Below, in pieces: positions 1 through 6,151 of a stretch of DNA of 56,643 nt. The notes under the pieces were generated by a model that saw only the letters and a list, made by a program, of their open reading frames with translations, ran no database searches and was not told where the DNA came from. The position numbers were made by a program, and so were the translations under genes. Source of the stretch: Candidatus Gastranaerophilales bacterium (GTDB lineage: Bacteria > Cyanobacteriota > Vampirovibrionia > Gastranaerophilales > Gastranaerophilaceae); the NCBI GenBank assembly GCA_944324055.1, contig CALUUV010000002.1:1-56643 (forward strand), written 5' to 3'. Numbering within the stretch: position 1 is the stretch's first letter; each line of letters starts with the position of its first letter.

Positions 1-572
1 ACCGGTGGCTTATCTGGTTTCACCGGTGGTTTTTCATCGGGTTTAACCGGTGGTTTTTCATCCGGTTTCACCGGTGGCTTTTCGTCAGGTTTAACATCGG
101 GTTTAGTGTTCGGTTTGGTTTCTTTATTTACCCCTACCCCTTCATTTACCCCTTTGTTTAAAACTTCTTCAAAGCTTTCATCGGCGTTCTTGATTAGCTC
201 TTCTCTTATATGGTTTTTTAATCTTTCATGGCGCTCTTTGTTTTGGTCATAATAGTGCTCTGTTAAAGCATCTGCAACAGAATCTTCGTTTTGTAACTGC
301 ATCAAAAGTTCCGGTAATGTGTTAGGAAGATTCATTACCTTTTTGACATAACTTGAACGCTCCATACTCGCTAAATAATTCATCTTTAGCTGTTTGGGGT
401 TCAACATTTCTGAACGCATTTGATTTACTAAACTCTCTGCTTGCTTAGTGACATTTGATTCTGTCGTTTGGCTAACATCTACAGATGGGGCTTTTTCTGT
501 TTTTTGTGTTTCAATCTTTTCTTGTTTCAGCTGTCGTTGTATTAAAAGCTTTCTTAAATACAAAGGGTCCAT
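1..572 (-). CDS. Proline-rich repeat protein, 3' end outside window
   Basis: An open frame runs on the minus strand from an ATG at 570-572 off the left edge without a stop; about 190 residues are visible. The first 130 residues are charged and probably helical, with no membrane segment or signal peptide. They are followed by a low-complexity tail in which a Lys-Pro-Pro-Val-Lys-Pro-Asp-Glu unit is repeated at least three times (bases 1-90). Between the two parts, bases 124-152 carry the ATTTACCCC repeat found throughout the window, translated here as GVNEGVGVN. I do not recognise the family. The Pro/Lys tail looks like a flexible linker or surface spacer. The reading frame was checked by hand codon by codon over most of its length. 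Confidence 0.75.
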   Translation of the reverse strand, partial: MDPLYLRKLLIQRQLKQEKIETQKTEKAPSVDVSQTTESNVTKQAESLVNQMRSEMLNPKQLKMNYLASMERSSYVKKVMNLPNTLPELLMQLQNEDSVADALTEHYYDQNKERHERLKNHIREELIKNADESFEEVLNKGVNEGVGVNKETKPNTKPDVKPDEKPPVKPDEKPPVKPDEKPPVKPDKPP

Positions 573-687
573 AATACTATTATTACTGTATTTTTTCAAT
601 AATGCAACTAATTTTTGAATAATTCGTCTAAATTATATAGAAAGATGTTTGTTTATTATTTTTTGTAAAGTGTGAGGAGATTTAACG

Positions 688-1587
688 ATGAGTACTAATC
701 CTATTTTGAATTATGAAAATGAGAATATCAAAACATTTAATTCTATTGCGATTGATGATGATATCTTACAAATGTATTTAAAAGATGTAGGCAAAACTAA
801 AATGATTAACCATAGAGAAGAACTTAGACTTGCTAAACTTATTGCAGAAGGAACTCCAGTCGAATCAGAAAATGCGAAGAAAAAATTGGTTAATGCAAAT
901 TTGCGTTTAGTCATAAGTATCGCTAAAAGATACATTGGGCAAGGTGTACTTTTTATGGATCTTGTTCAGGAAGGTTCTTTAGGACTTATAAAAGCAGCTG
1001 AAAAATTTGATTATACAAAGAATTTCAGGTTTTCTACTTATGCAACTTGGTGGATTCGCCAAACTATTACAAGGGCTATCGCTAATAATTCTAAAACAAT
1101 TCGTATACCTGTTCATATGATTGATAAAATTAGGACTTATAAAAAAGAGTTTTCTCGTCTTAATTTTGAACTAGGTCGAGAACCAACCGATTATGAGATG
1201 ATGAAACTATTAAAACTTACTAAAAAGAAACTCCAGTCTATTAAAAAAGCTATTATGTCTGAACCTATAAGCCTTGAAACACCTGTTACTGATGATTTGA
1301 CGATTCAAGATTATATAATCGATGAAACTTATAAAACACCTGAAAAATATACCGAGAAAATATCTATGAGCAAAGATATCGAAGAATTATTAGAGTATCT
1401 CGACGAAAGAGAAAAAAATATTATAATCAAACGGTTTGGAATAAACCAGCAAGAATGTGAAACATTAGAACAGTTAGGAAAATCGATGGGGTTTTCTAAA
1501 GAAAGAATTAGACAGCTGGAAGGTGAAGCGTTAAGGAAATTAAGGAGAAACGAAAATATCCAAGAAAATAAAGAATATTTGGTTTAA
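688..1587 (+). CDS. RNA polymerase sigma-70 family factor (RpoD/SigA type)
   Basis: A 299-residue sigma factor that directs core RNA polymerase to promoters. Region 1.2 is near residues 24-56. Region 2 follows, with the [18 protein letters not shown] promoter-melting and -10 recognition helix at about 114-131. Region 3 is near 140-215. Region 4 (228-287) contains a helix-turn-helix, [20 protein letters not shown], for -35 recognition. There is no region 1.1 or long non-conserved insert, so it is as short as a group 2 sigma or a minimal primary sigma. Group cannot be decided without seeing the rest of the genome. The start has a good AGGAG ribosome site 8 bases upstream. It stands alone, followed by a strong hairpin terminator. 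Confidence 0.93.
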   Translation: MSTNPILNYENENIKTFNSIAIDDDILQMYLKDVGKTKMINHREELRLAKLIAEGTPVESENAKKKLVNANLRLVISIAKRYIGQGVLFMDLVQEGSLGLIKAAEKFDYTKNFRFSTYATWWIRQTITRAIANNSKTIRIPVHMIDKIRTYKKEFSRLNFELGREPTDYEMMKLLKLTKKKLQSIKKAIMSEPISLETPVTDDLTIQDYIIDETYKTPEKYTEKISMSKDIEELLEYLDEREKNIIIKRFGINQQECETLEQLGKSMGFSKERIRQLEGEALRKLRRNENIQENKEYLV

Positions 1588-1596
1588 TTAAAAATT

Positions 1597-1633
1597 TAAT
1601 ACTCCTCAATTGTATTGGGGAGTATTAAAAAAT
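1597..1633. terminator. Intrinsic terminator after the sigma factor gene
   Basis: A 12-bp stem, AATACTCCTCAA against TTGGGGAGTATT with one G-U pair and a 5-base loop, is followed by an A/T-rich run. The A-rich left side would also let it end the convergent small gene on the minus strand. Confidence 0.8.
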
Positions 1634-1857
1634 TATTTGGGGAGATTTTTGTATATCGCATTTACAAAATTATGATAATGAGAATGAAAATTGTTTATTT
1701 TATTAGATATTGTGATTATAAGATGTATAATTTTCTGATTTTCTTTGTCTAATTCTGTTATAGATAAGTCGTACAATATTTCTTCAAGACTTTTGATGAT
1801 ATTTAATTTTGCTTCTAAATTATCAGCTTCTTCTCTAATGTAATCTAATTTATTCAA
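1633..1857 (-). CDS. Small helical protein divergent from an XRE regulator
   Basis: Unrecognised protein of 74 residues (82 if the upstream ATG at 1881 is used). I prefer a TTG start at 1857: an AAGGAG ribosome site lies 8 bases before it, inside the longer frame, and the upstream ATG overlaps the operator palindrome at 1874-1889. The sequence is almost entirely helical, with heptad-like leucines and isoleucines (LDYIREEADNLEAKLNIIKS) and a His-rich end, and has no membrane segment. It is divergent from the XRE gene at 1924 and shares the control region with it. A similar pairing (small helical protein beside a divergent HTH gene) occurs at 4905-5437. Possible roles include a partner or antagonist of the regulator; nothing in the sequence decides this. 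Confidence 0.6.
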   Translation of the reverse strand: MNKLDYIREEADNLEAKLNIIKSLEEILYDLSITELDKENQKIIHLIITISNKINNFHSHYHNFVNAIYKNLPK

Positions 1858-1873
1858 GATATTTTCTCCTTCT

Positions 1874-1922
1874 ATTACCATTTGGTAATGATTTAATTAC
1901 ATTATATATGATATATTACCAA
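1874..1922. promoter_or_regulatory. Operator for the divergent XRE/small-protein pair
   Basis: A perfect 7-2-7 inverted repeat, ATTACCA-TT-TGGTAAT, at 1874-1889, with a further half-site ATTACCAA at 1915-1922. Between them is AT-rich DNA with TATATATGATATATT, suited to overlapping divergent -10 elements. The repeated half-site and its place between an HTH gene and its divergent partner suggest autoregulation by the XRE protein. Confidence 0.6.
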
Positions 1923-1923
1923 T

Positions 1924-2157
1924 ATGCAATACTTAAAATATTTAGCTGAATTCTTGAAACAAAAGCGTATATCAACTAATAAAACATTAAATTCTTTTGC
2001 AAATTATGCAGATATTGAACCTGCAACATTATCTCGTTATGAAAACTCTCAAAGAAAAATTAGTCTGGAGTCTTTTGTAAAAATTTCTAAGGGATTAGGT
2101 TTAACACCTGCAGAGTTGTTTGATGAATACGATAGTTATATTAAGAATAAAATATAA
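1924..2157 (+). CDS. XRE-family helix-turn-helix regulator
   Basis: A 77-residue protein that is essentially one lambda-Cro-type HTH domain (about residues 6-68). The signature is recognisable: LNSFANYADIEPATLSRYEN is the helix-turn-helix, followed by ISLESFVKISKGLGLTPAEL. There is no effector or dimerisation domain. No ribosome site precedes the ATG and the TATATT-like -10 is only about a dozen bases upstream, so the transcript may be leaderless. It probably binds the ATTACCA sites in the divergent promoter at 1874-1922 and controls itself and the small gene at 1633-1857. Confidence 0.85.
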   Translation: MQYLKYLAEFLKQKRISTNKTLNSFANYADIEPATLSRYENSQRKISLESFVKISKGLGLTPAELFDEYDSYIKNKI

Positions 2158-2180
2158 ATAATTTTATTAGGTAAAACAAA

Positions 2181-2208
2181 AAGGACGATATTTAAATCGT
2201 CCTTTTTT
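2181..2208 (+). terminator. Terminator after the XRE gene
   Basis: AAGGACGAT-atttaa-ATCGTCCTT stem followed by a T run; it ends the plus-strand XRE transcript. Confidence 0.85.
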
Positions 2209-2211
2209 CAT

Positions 2212-2238
2212 AAAAAAAAGGGGGTTGAATTAACCCCC
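2212..2238 (-). terminator. Terminator of the rpmG-rplA operon
   Basis: On the minus strand GGGGGTTAATTCAACCCCC is followed directly by eight T, a few bases after the rplA stop. It ends the ribosomal operon here, so rplJL and rpoBC are not joined to it. Confidence 0.85.
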
Positions 2239-2244
2239 AAAGTA

Positions 2245-2970
2245 TCAACCAACAATTTCTTTAACTTCTGAAGCCAAGTTTTTAGAATCAATCTTAATAC
2301 TTGGTCCCATTGTAGTTGTTACGTATACAGACTTAACATAAGTACCTTTTGCTGCTGATGGTTTAGCTTTTAAAATAGCTTCAGCTAATGTAGCAAAGTT
2401 TTTCTTTAAGTCGTCTGCATTGAATTGAATTTTTCCAACAGGGCAGTGAATCATACCTTGCTTGTCAGCACGGAATTCAACTTTACCTGCTTTTGCTGCT
2501 TTAACCGCTTGTGCAACATCTAATGTTACTGTACCAGTTTTAGGGTTTGGCATTAAACCTTTTGGACCTAATACTCTACCTAATTTACCTAACATACCCA
2601 TACAATCAGGTGTTGCGATTAATGTATCAAATTCAAACCAGCCATCTGAAATTTTGTCGATGATGTCTTCTGTACCAGCAAAATCTGCGCCAGCTTCTTT
2701 TGCTTCAGTAACTTTTGCACCTTTTGCGATAACACAAACACGAACTTCTTTTCCTAATCCAGCTGGTAATACAACTGTTGAACGGATTTGTTGGTCTGCG
2801 TGTTTAACATCAATACCTAATCTCATGTGGCATTCTACTGTTTCGTTGAATTTAGAAATTTCTTTTGAAACTTCTTGTAATTTGTCTATCGCAGCAGAAA
2901 TACTAGCTGGTTGTTCAAAACCTGCAAGTAATTCTTTTGTTTTTTGTTGTTTTTTTGTTAATTTTGCCAT
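2245..2970 (-). CDS. rplA: 50S ribosomal protein L1
   Basis: 241 residues, the usual length. L1 forms the mobile stalk of the large subunit and helps release deacylated tRNA from the E site. Family hallmarks include [19 protein letters not shown] in the middle and [11 protein letters not shown] at the C-terminus. It has a clear AAGGAA ribosome site. It is the last gene of the operon, 61 bases after rplK, and that gap holds a hairpin motif resembling the L1 binding site (2986-3016), so L1 probably represses its own translation as in other bacteria. Confidence 0.97.
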   Translation of the reverse strand: MAKLTKKQQKTKELLAGFEQPASISAAIDKLQEVSKEISKFNETVECHMRLGIDVKHADQQIRSTVVLPAGLGKEVRVCVIAKGAKVTEAKEAGADFAGTEDIIDKISDGWFEFDTLIATPDCMGMLGKLGRVLGPKGLMPNPKTGTVTLDVAQAVKAAKAGKVEFRADKQGMIHCPVGKIQFNADDLKKNFATLAEAILKAKPSAAKGTYVKSVYVTTTMGPSIKIDSKNLASEVKEIVG

Positions 2971-2985
2971 TTTTTTATTCCTTTC

Positions 2986-3016
2986 ATGGTCATAGCGGAC
3001 AATATTGTCCTTCCAT
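2986..3016 (-). promoter_or_regulatory. L1-binding-like RNA motif between rplK and rplA
   Basis: Read on the minus strand, an AUGG/CCAU closing helix encloses AA, then a perfect GGACAAU-AUUGUCC hairpin, then GCUAUGA. The GGAAG side facing AUGACC resembles the conserved L1 binding site of 23S helices 76-77 and of L1 autoregulatory leaders. It sits immediately upstream of the rplA ribosome site. The match is from memory of the motif, not a covariance search. Confidence 0.55.
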
Positions 3017-3031
3017 TTTTAAGTCACTAAA

Positions 3032-3457
3032 CTAATCTACTACTTTAACGCCCATTGATCTTGCTGAACCTTTAATCATCTTAACTGCTGCTTCCATAGA
3101 AGTTGCATTTAAGTCGTCCATTTTAATCTTAGCGATTTCTTCTAACTGAGCCATTGTGATTTCTCCAACAACTTCTTTTTTAGTATTAGAAGCACCTTTA
3201 GATACGTTTAATGCTTTTTTGATTAAAATAGTTGCAGGTGGTGATTTTGTTATGAATGAGAAACTTCTGTCTTCATAAACATCAATTACAACAGGGATTA
3301 CATAACCAGCTTGTGATTCTGTTTTCGCGTTGAATTGTTTACAGAAATCCATGATGTTAACACCGTGTTGACCTAACGCTGGACCAACTGGTGGTGATGG
3401 ATTTGCTTTACCTGCTTGAATTTGTAGTTTAATTTTACCTACTACTTTTTTTGCCAT
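3032..3457 (-). CDS. rplK: 50S ribosomal protein L11
   Basis: 141 residues, the standard length. L11 builds the GTPase-associated centre with 23S rRNA and is needed for stringent-factor activation. The N-terminal domain shows [25 protein letters not shown] (the proline-rich switch); the C-terminal rRNA-binding domain carries [12 protein letters not shown]-type and [10 protein letters not shown] motifs. A GGAGAC ribosome site precedes it. It lies 64 bases after nusG, and that gap carries a second L1-binding-like hairpin. Confidence 0.97.
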   Translation of the reverse strand: MAKKVVGKIKLQIQAGKANPSPPVGPALGQHGVNIMDFCKQFNAKTESQAGYVIPVVIDVYEDRSFSFITKSPPATILIKKALNVSKGASNTKKEVVGEITMAQLEEIAKIKMDDLNATSMEAAVKMIKGSARSMGVKVVD

Positions 3458-3471
3458 TTTTGTCTCCTTTC

Positions 3472-3501
3472 GTGGTAATAACGGGGGGCGGCCCCTTCCA
3501 C
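3472..3501 (-). promoter_or_regulatory. Second L1-binding-like RNA motif, upstream of rplK
   Basis: On the minus strand GUGG/CCAC closes an internal loop (AA against UUAUUA-like) over a GGGGC-CGC-CCCCC stem, just before the rplK ribosome site. GUGGAAGG matches the 5' half of the L1 consensus; the 3' half is less like the consensus than in the rplA copy. It is the GC-richest stretch of the neighbourhood, which argues for structure. Confidence 0.5.
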
Positions 3502-3521
3502 ATTGCTATTTATAAAATAAA

Positions 3522-4133
3522 TTATATCTTTTGTATTTGTTTGTATTCTAATTCAACCGGAGTTTCACGACCAAAGATTGATACGTTTGCTCTTAATTTT
3601 GCCTTATCAGGATATACTTCTGTAATTTCTCCGATAAATTCTGCAAATGGTCCTGAAATAATTCTAACTTTATCACCAACTTTAACATCAAGTTCGATTT
3701 TTTGTGTTTGTGATGATGAACGGTTGATAATCTTTTTGATTTCACTGTCTTTTGCAGGGATAGGTTTTTTTGCTGAACCAACAAATTTTGTTACACCTGC
3801 TGTATGTCTTACTACGTACCAGCTATCTTCATCCATTATCATTTCAACAAGTACATAGCCTGGGAAAATCTTTTCGTCTTTTTCTTGTTTCTTTCCACCT
3901 TTGATTTGGGTTACTGTTTTTTGTGGAACTTCTACACGGAAAATTCTATCTGACATATTCATGTATTCAATACGTTTTTCTAAGTTGCTTTTAACTTTGT
4001 TTTCGTATCCTGAATATGTGTGTACAATGTACCAACGTTTTTCAGCTTTTTTTGCCTTTTTTTCAGGTTCTTGAGATGCAGTTTCTTTTTCTGCTTCCAT
4101 TTCTTCTAAGATATTTTCTTCGTTTTCAGCCAT
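3522..4133 (-). CDS. nusG: Transcription termination/antitermination factor NusG
   Basis: 203 residues. An acidic, lysine-rich N-terminal extension of about 30 residues is followed by the NGN domain (about 32-135, starting RWYIVHTYSGYENKVKSNLEKRI, with FPGYVLVEM). The KOW domain is near 150-203 (GDKVRIISGPFAEFIGEITEV). NusG binds the clamp of RNA polymerase and couples it to Rho or the ribosome. It lies 9 bases after secE in the same operon. The extension is longer than in most bacteria but the two functional domains are intact. Confidence 0.97.
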   Translation of the reverse strand: MAENEENILEEMEAEKETASQEPEKKAKKAEKRWYIVHTYSGYENKVKSNLEKRIEYMNMSDRIFRVEVPQKTVTQIKGGKKQEKDEKIFPGYVLVEMIMDEDSWYVVRHTAGVTKFVGSAKKPIPAKDSEIKKIINRSSSQTQKIELDVKVGDKVRIISGPFAEFIGEITEVYPDKAKLRANVSIFGRETPVELEYKQIQKI

Positions 4134-4142
4134 CTTTTCACC

Positions 4143-4340
4143 CTATCTGGTTGGAATTAATCCCAACACTGCTTTAAATATTATATCCAATAAATAAACT
4201 GATACTGTGAACGCAAATACTATAATTACTACAAAAACTGTTTCTGCAATTACCTGTCTTCTTTCTGGCCAGTTAATCTTTGACCATTCTAAACGGACTG
4301 CTTTTAAGTATGCAATTATATTATTTAATGTATCGTTCAT
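4143..4340 (-). CDS. secE: Preprotein translocase subunit SecE
   Basis: 65 residues with the single-membrane-helix architecture of short SecE. A cytoplasmic amphipathic N-terminus carries the family motif VRLEWSKINWPERRQVIAET, followed by one transmembrane helix (about residues 33-55). It clamps SecY in the plasma membrane. The frame is open far upstream through the tRNA-Trp gene, but those codons are tRNA sequence; the ATG at 4338-4340 has an AAGGAA ribosome site and gives the normal length. It is followed directly by nusG. Confidence 0.95.
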   Translation of the reverse strand: MNDTLNNIIAYLKAVRLEWSKINWPERRQVIAETVFVVIIVFAFTVSVYLLDIIFKAVLGLIPTR

Positions 4341-4362
4341 TGTTTTTCCTTTTGTATAAAAT

Positions 4363-4435
4363 CGCGCCCTGAAGGACTCGAACCCTCGACATCCGGTTTT
4401 GGAGACCGACGTTCTACCAACTGAACTAAGGACGC
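4363..4435 (-). tRNA. tRNA-Trp (anticodon CCA)
   Basis: 73 bases on the minus strand. The acceptor GCGTCCT pairs with AGGGCGC (one G-U). There is a D-arm TTAGTTCAGTTGG, the anticodon stem-loop reads CGGT-CTCCAAA-ACCG, and the T-arm has GGTTCGAGTCC. The discriminator is G, typical for Trp, and no CCA is encoded. It lies between rpmG and secE, as in many bacteria, so it is probably processed from the operon transcript. Confidence 0.97.
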
Positions 4436-4570
4436 AGGTAGAGGTCTTTTTACTCAACCTCTGTATTAATTTTTCAATGTATTAGTCCTTAGTCTTTATT
4501 ATTTTTCTACAAACTTGATATATAAATCAACTACCGTAGTGACCTAGGACAATCTACTTATGAAACTAAA

Positions 4571-4738
4571 CTATTTTGTTTCCTTGTGTACAGTTTTCTT
4601 TTGACATTTTGGACAATATTTGTTTAATTCCATTCTTTCTTTGTTTGTCTTTTTGTTTTTTGTTGTTGTGTAGTTTCTTTCTTTACATTCTTCGCAAGCT
4701 AAAACTACCATTTTATCGTTTTTACCTTTGATTCCCAT
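4571..4738 (-). CDS. rpmG: 50S ribosomal protein L33, zinc-binding form
   Basis: 55 residues, the normal length. Two Cys pairs (CEECKERN and [10 protein letters not shown]) mark the zinc-ribbon form, and [23 protein letters not shown] is diagnostic. The ATG at 4738 has an AAGGAA-like site and gives the usual short N-terminus; the longer frame to 4795 would run through the leader hairpin. It is the first gene of the rpmG-tRNA-Trp-secE-nusG-rplK-rplA unit. The 135 bases between it and the tRNA contain an AGAGGT/ACCTCT inverted repeat (4440-4463) that could aid processing. Confidence 0.95.
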   Translation of the reverse strand: MGIKGKNDKMVVLACEECKERNYTTTKNKKTNKERMELNKYCPKCQKKTVHKETK

Positions 4739-4772
4739 TTGTCTTTTCCTTTTTCTAGTTTGTTTCCTATTT

Positions 4773-4806
4773 AAAAAAGAATGTGCTATTGTCACATTCT
4801 TTTTAT
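4773..4806 (-). promoter_or_regulatory. Terminator-like hairpin in the rpmG leader
   Basis: An 8-bp stem AGAATGTG/CACATTCT with a 7-base loop. On the minus strand it is followed by TTTTTT, 30-60 bases before the rpmG start. An AT-rich promoter-like stretch with the palindrome AAACATGTTT (4830-4839) lies further upstream. It is either a leader attenuator of the ribosomal operon or a bidirectional terminator; the sequence does not decide. Confidence 0.45.
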
Positions 4807-4904
4807 TATCGGCTATATAATCGTATATTAAACATGTTTAAATTGCAAATAATTTGTTACTAAATCTTAAGTTATTACATGGTTTCAAGGGGTTTTGTTA
4901 ATTT

Positions 4905-5120
4905 TTATTGGTTTTTCTTTTTGATTTCTAATTCATATCCTAAAAAGTCAAGAACATCTTGTACTAATTCAAATTTTATTGTCTTCTCTTTCAACATTCT
5001 TGAGAAACTTGCAATTTGTACATTAGTTAGTTCTAATTCTTGCATTCTTTTAATTAATTTTCGCATTGATAGCCCATTACGAACAATCAAAACTTGTATT
5101 TCTTTTTTAATATCTAACAT
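4905..5120 (-). CDS. Small HTH-like phage-repressor-type protein
   Basis: 71 residues from the ATG at 5118-5120; a TTG 12 codons upstream extends the frame but adds nothing family-like. The layout (DIKKEIQVLIVRNGLSMRKLIKRMQELELTNVQIASFSRMLKEKTIKFELVQDVLDFLGYELEI) resembles small Cro/repressor-like proteins, in which a helix-turn-helix is followed by a helix ending in a short strand. I recall it from unnamed bacterial families and cannot name it. It is divergent from the small helical gene at 5234, sharing a 113-base control region. No strong ribosome site is seen before the chosen start. Confidence 0.65.
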   Translation of the reverse strand: MLDIKKEIQVLIVRNGLSMRKLIKRMQELELTNVQIASFSRMLKEKTIKFELVQDVLDFLGYELEIKKKNQ

Positions 5121-5149
5121 ATTATAAATAGTAACTTTAGATATTTTTG

Positions 5150-5190
5150 TTGACAATTAGAATATATTTGTATATTTTAATGTATACAAT
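5150..5190 (+). promoter_or_regulatory. Promoter-like region for the small gene at 5234
   Basis: A perfect TTGACA at 5150-5155 is followed by TATATT at 5171-5176 (spacing 15) and by a TGTATACA palindrome at 5181-5188. The spacing is short of the ideal 17, so the exact -10 is uncertain. The region lies between the divergent genes and could hold the operator of the HTH protein. Confidence 0.4.
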
Positions 5191-5233
5191 GTAATTATAA
5201 ATATAAACAAATATTAAAAAGATGTAGTTGTTT

Positions 5234-5437
5234 ATGGAAAATTTTAAATCAATTAATGAATTAAAAATAAAAATTAGTGATAATTCAGATAAAATTAAAT
5301 ATTTATTAAATCACGTATTAGATAAATTAGATAATGATAAAGAATCTTTTATGTTTGTTACTATGGCTATTGATTTTGCGATTGCTATTAAATATTATTC
5401 ACAAGATATTGAGAATTTTCTTGAAGATAAAAAATAA
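5234..5437 (+). CDS. Small helical protein of unknown function
   Basis: 67 residues from the ATG at 5234 (an in-frame TTG lies two codons earlier). The protein is all-helical, acidic and lysine-rich, with alternating charged and hydrophobic residues (INELKIKISDNSDKIKYLLNHVLDKLDND) and a mildly hydrophobic second half (FMFVTMAIDFAIAIKYY), not clearly a membrane helix. I do not recognise it. Its position, divergent from a small HTH gene and followed by its own terminator, mirrors the 1633-2157 pair, suggesting two copies of one kind of regulatory module. Confidence 0.6.
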   Translation: MENFKSINELKIKISDNSDKIKYLLNHVLDKLDNDKESFMFVTMAIDFAIAIKYYSQDIENFLEDKK

Positions 5438-5448
5438 AATTTTTATAA

Positions 5449-5482
5449 AAAAAGAACGGTATTTTTGTACCGTTCCTTCTTT
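5449..5482 (+). terminator. Terminator after the small gene at 5234
   Basis: GAACGGTA-tttttg-TACCGTTC stem followed by a T-rich stretch, about 15 bases after the stop codon. Confidence 0.8.
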
Positions 5483-5525
5483 GTTATTGTTTTAGTAAAT
5501 AAATTTATTCTTTATTTACCACTTT

Positions 5526-5728
5526 CATTTACCCCTCGGGCTCACATCCGTTGGGTTTATTTTATTTACCCCTAGCTCCTGTGAAATCAAAGATTTCTAC
5601 GTCGCTCTCGTCCAGTGTCGCCCTGTACGCCTCCACCTTCGTGTAGCCGTTTCGGGCTCACATCCGTTGGGTTCATTCGAAAATTTTTATAAAAAACAAA
5701 TTTTATTAAAAATTTTCTTCATTTACCG
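5526..5728. repeat. Composite GC-rich dispersed repeat, copy 1
   Basis: The stretch from 5438 to 5728 has no gene apart from the terminator. It holds ATTTACCCCT units (5527, 5563) and two kinds of block shared with 38345-38533. One is a GC-rich block (5578-5672) running from CCTGTGAAATCAAAG to CACATCCGTTGGG. The other is a 75-base AT-rich block (5652-5727), apparently identical to bases 38355-38429. In this copy the order is GC-rich then AT-rich; in the other copy it is reversed. The GC-rich block contains a GAAATC-ttt-GATTTC hairpin and is far above the local GC level. It may be a non-autonomous repeat or a structured RNA element. Confidence 0.7.
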
Positions 5729-5974
5729 CTATCTTAAGCTGATAGAAATGCTTCTTGCTTTTTGGTTGTATAAAATTTTGTCTTCTCTTGATAACCAACC
5801 TAAGCCCATTTCTGCAAAGTTACCGCTTAAGTCTAAATCTTTTTTCATTTTAGACATTGAAACTTCACCTTTTTCTGCTAAGTAATTGTAAATTTGACCT
5901 GCTGCATTGATGATTTCTTGTTGCATGTCTAAAACTTGTGTTGATTTTTTTGATGTTGATTTTTTTAACAACAT
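5729..5974 (-). CDS. DUF2582-like winged helix protein
   Basis: 81 residues. A basic, Ser/Lys-rich N-terminus is followed by a compact winged-helix-like domain (about residues 15-80) with INAAGQIYNYLAEKGEVSMSKMKKDLDL and MGLGWLSREDKI. This pattern matches the small DUF2582 winged-helix family: an Ala-Gly-x-Ile-Trp/Tyr start, then a GWL-RE-KI turn. The start at 5972-5974 is set by a strong AAGGAGAAGG site; the longer frame has none. It is probably DNA-binding and of unknown target. It is monocistronic; the composite repeat lies just beyond its 3' end. Confidence 0.75.
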   Translation of the reverse strand: MLLKKSTSKKSTQVLDMQQEIINAAGQIYNYLAEKGEVSMSKMKKDLDLSGNFAEMGLGWLSREDKILYNQKARSISISLR

Positions 5975-6151
5975 AATTTCCTTCTCCTTAAATCTTTTTA
6001 AAAAGTTCCACAATAACCCTTTGCCTGCTCAAAAATAAAATGTTAAATTTTTATTTTTTGAACCTTCATAGTGTATAATTATACTAGTAAAATTTTTGAT
6101 TTTTTGCAAGTAGTCTATACGCTTTTATGACAAAGTATTACAAAGGTCTAT

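Noticed and set aside
1-100. CRISPR-like regular repeats at the left edge
   Set aside because: The units are coding (Lys-Pro-Pro-Val-Lys-Pro-Asp-Glu) with no unique spacers; no CRISPR array or cas gene is seen in the window.
2462-2995. Plus-strand open frame of 177 codons opposite rplA
   Set aside because: It is a shadow of rplA; no ribosome site and no family resemblance.
4341-4457. Upstream extension of secE through the tRNA-Trp gene
   Set aside because: The codons are the tRNA itself; the start at 4340 has a ribosome site and gives normal SecE length.
5578-5672. GC-rich block as a tRNA, tmRNA or rRNA fragment
   Set aside because: No tRNA fold and no conserved rRNA motif could be made from it; kept as an unexplained repeat.
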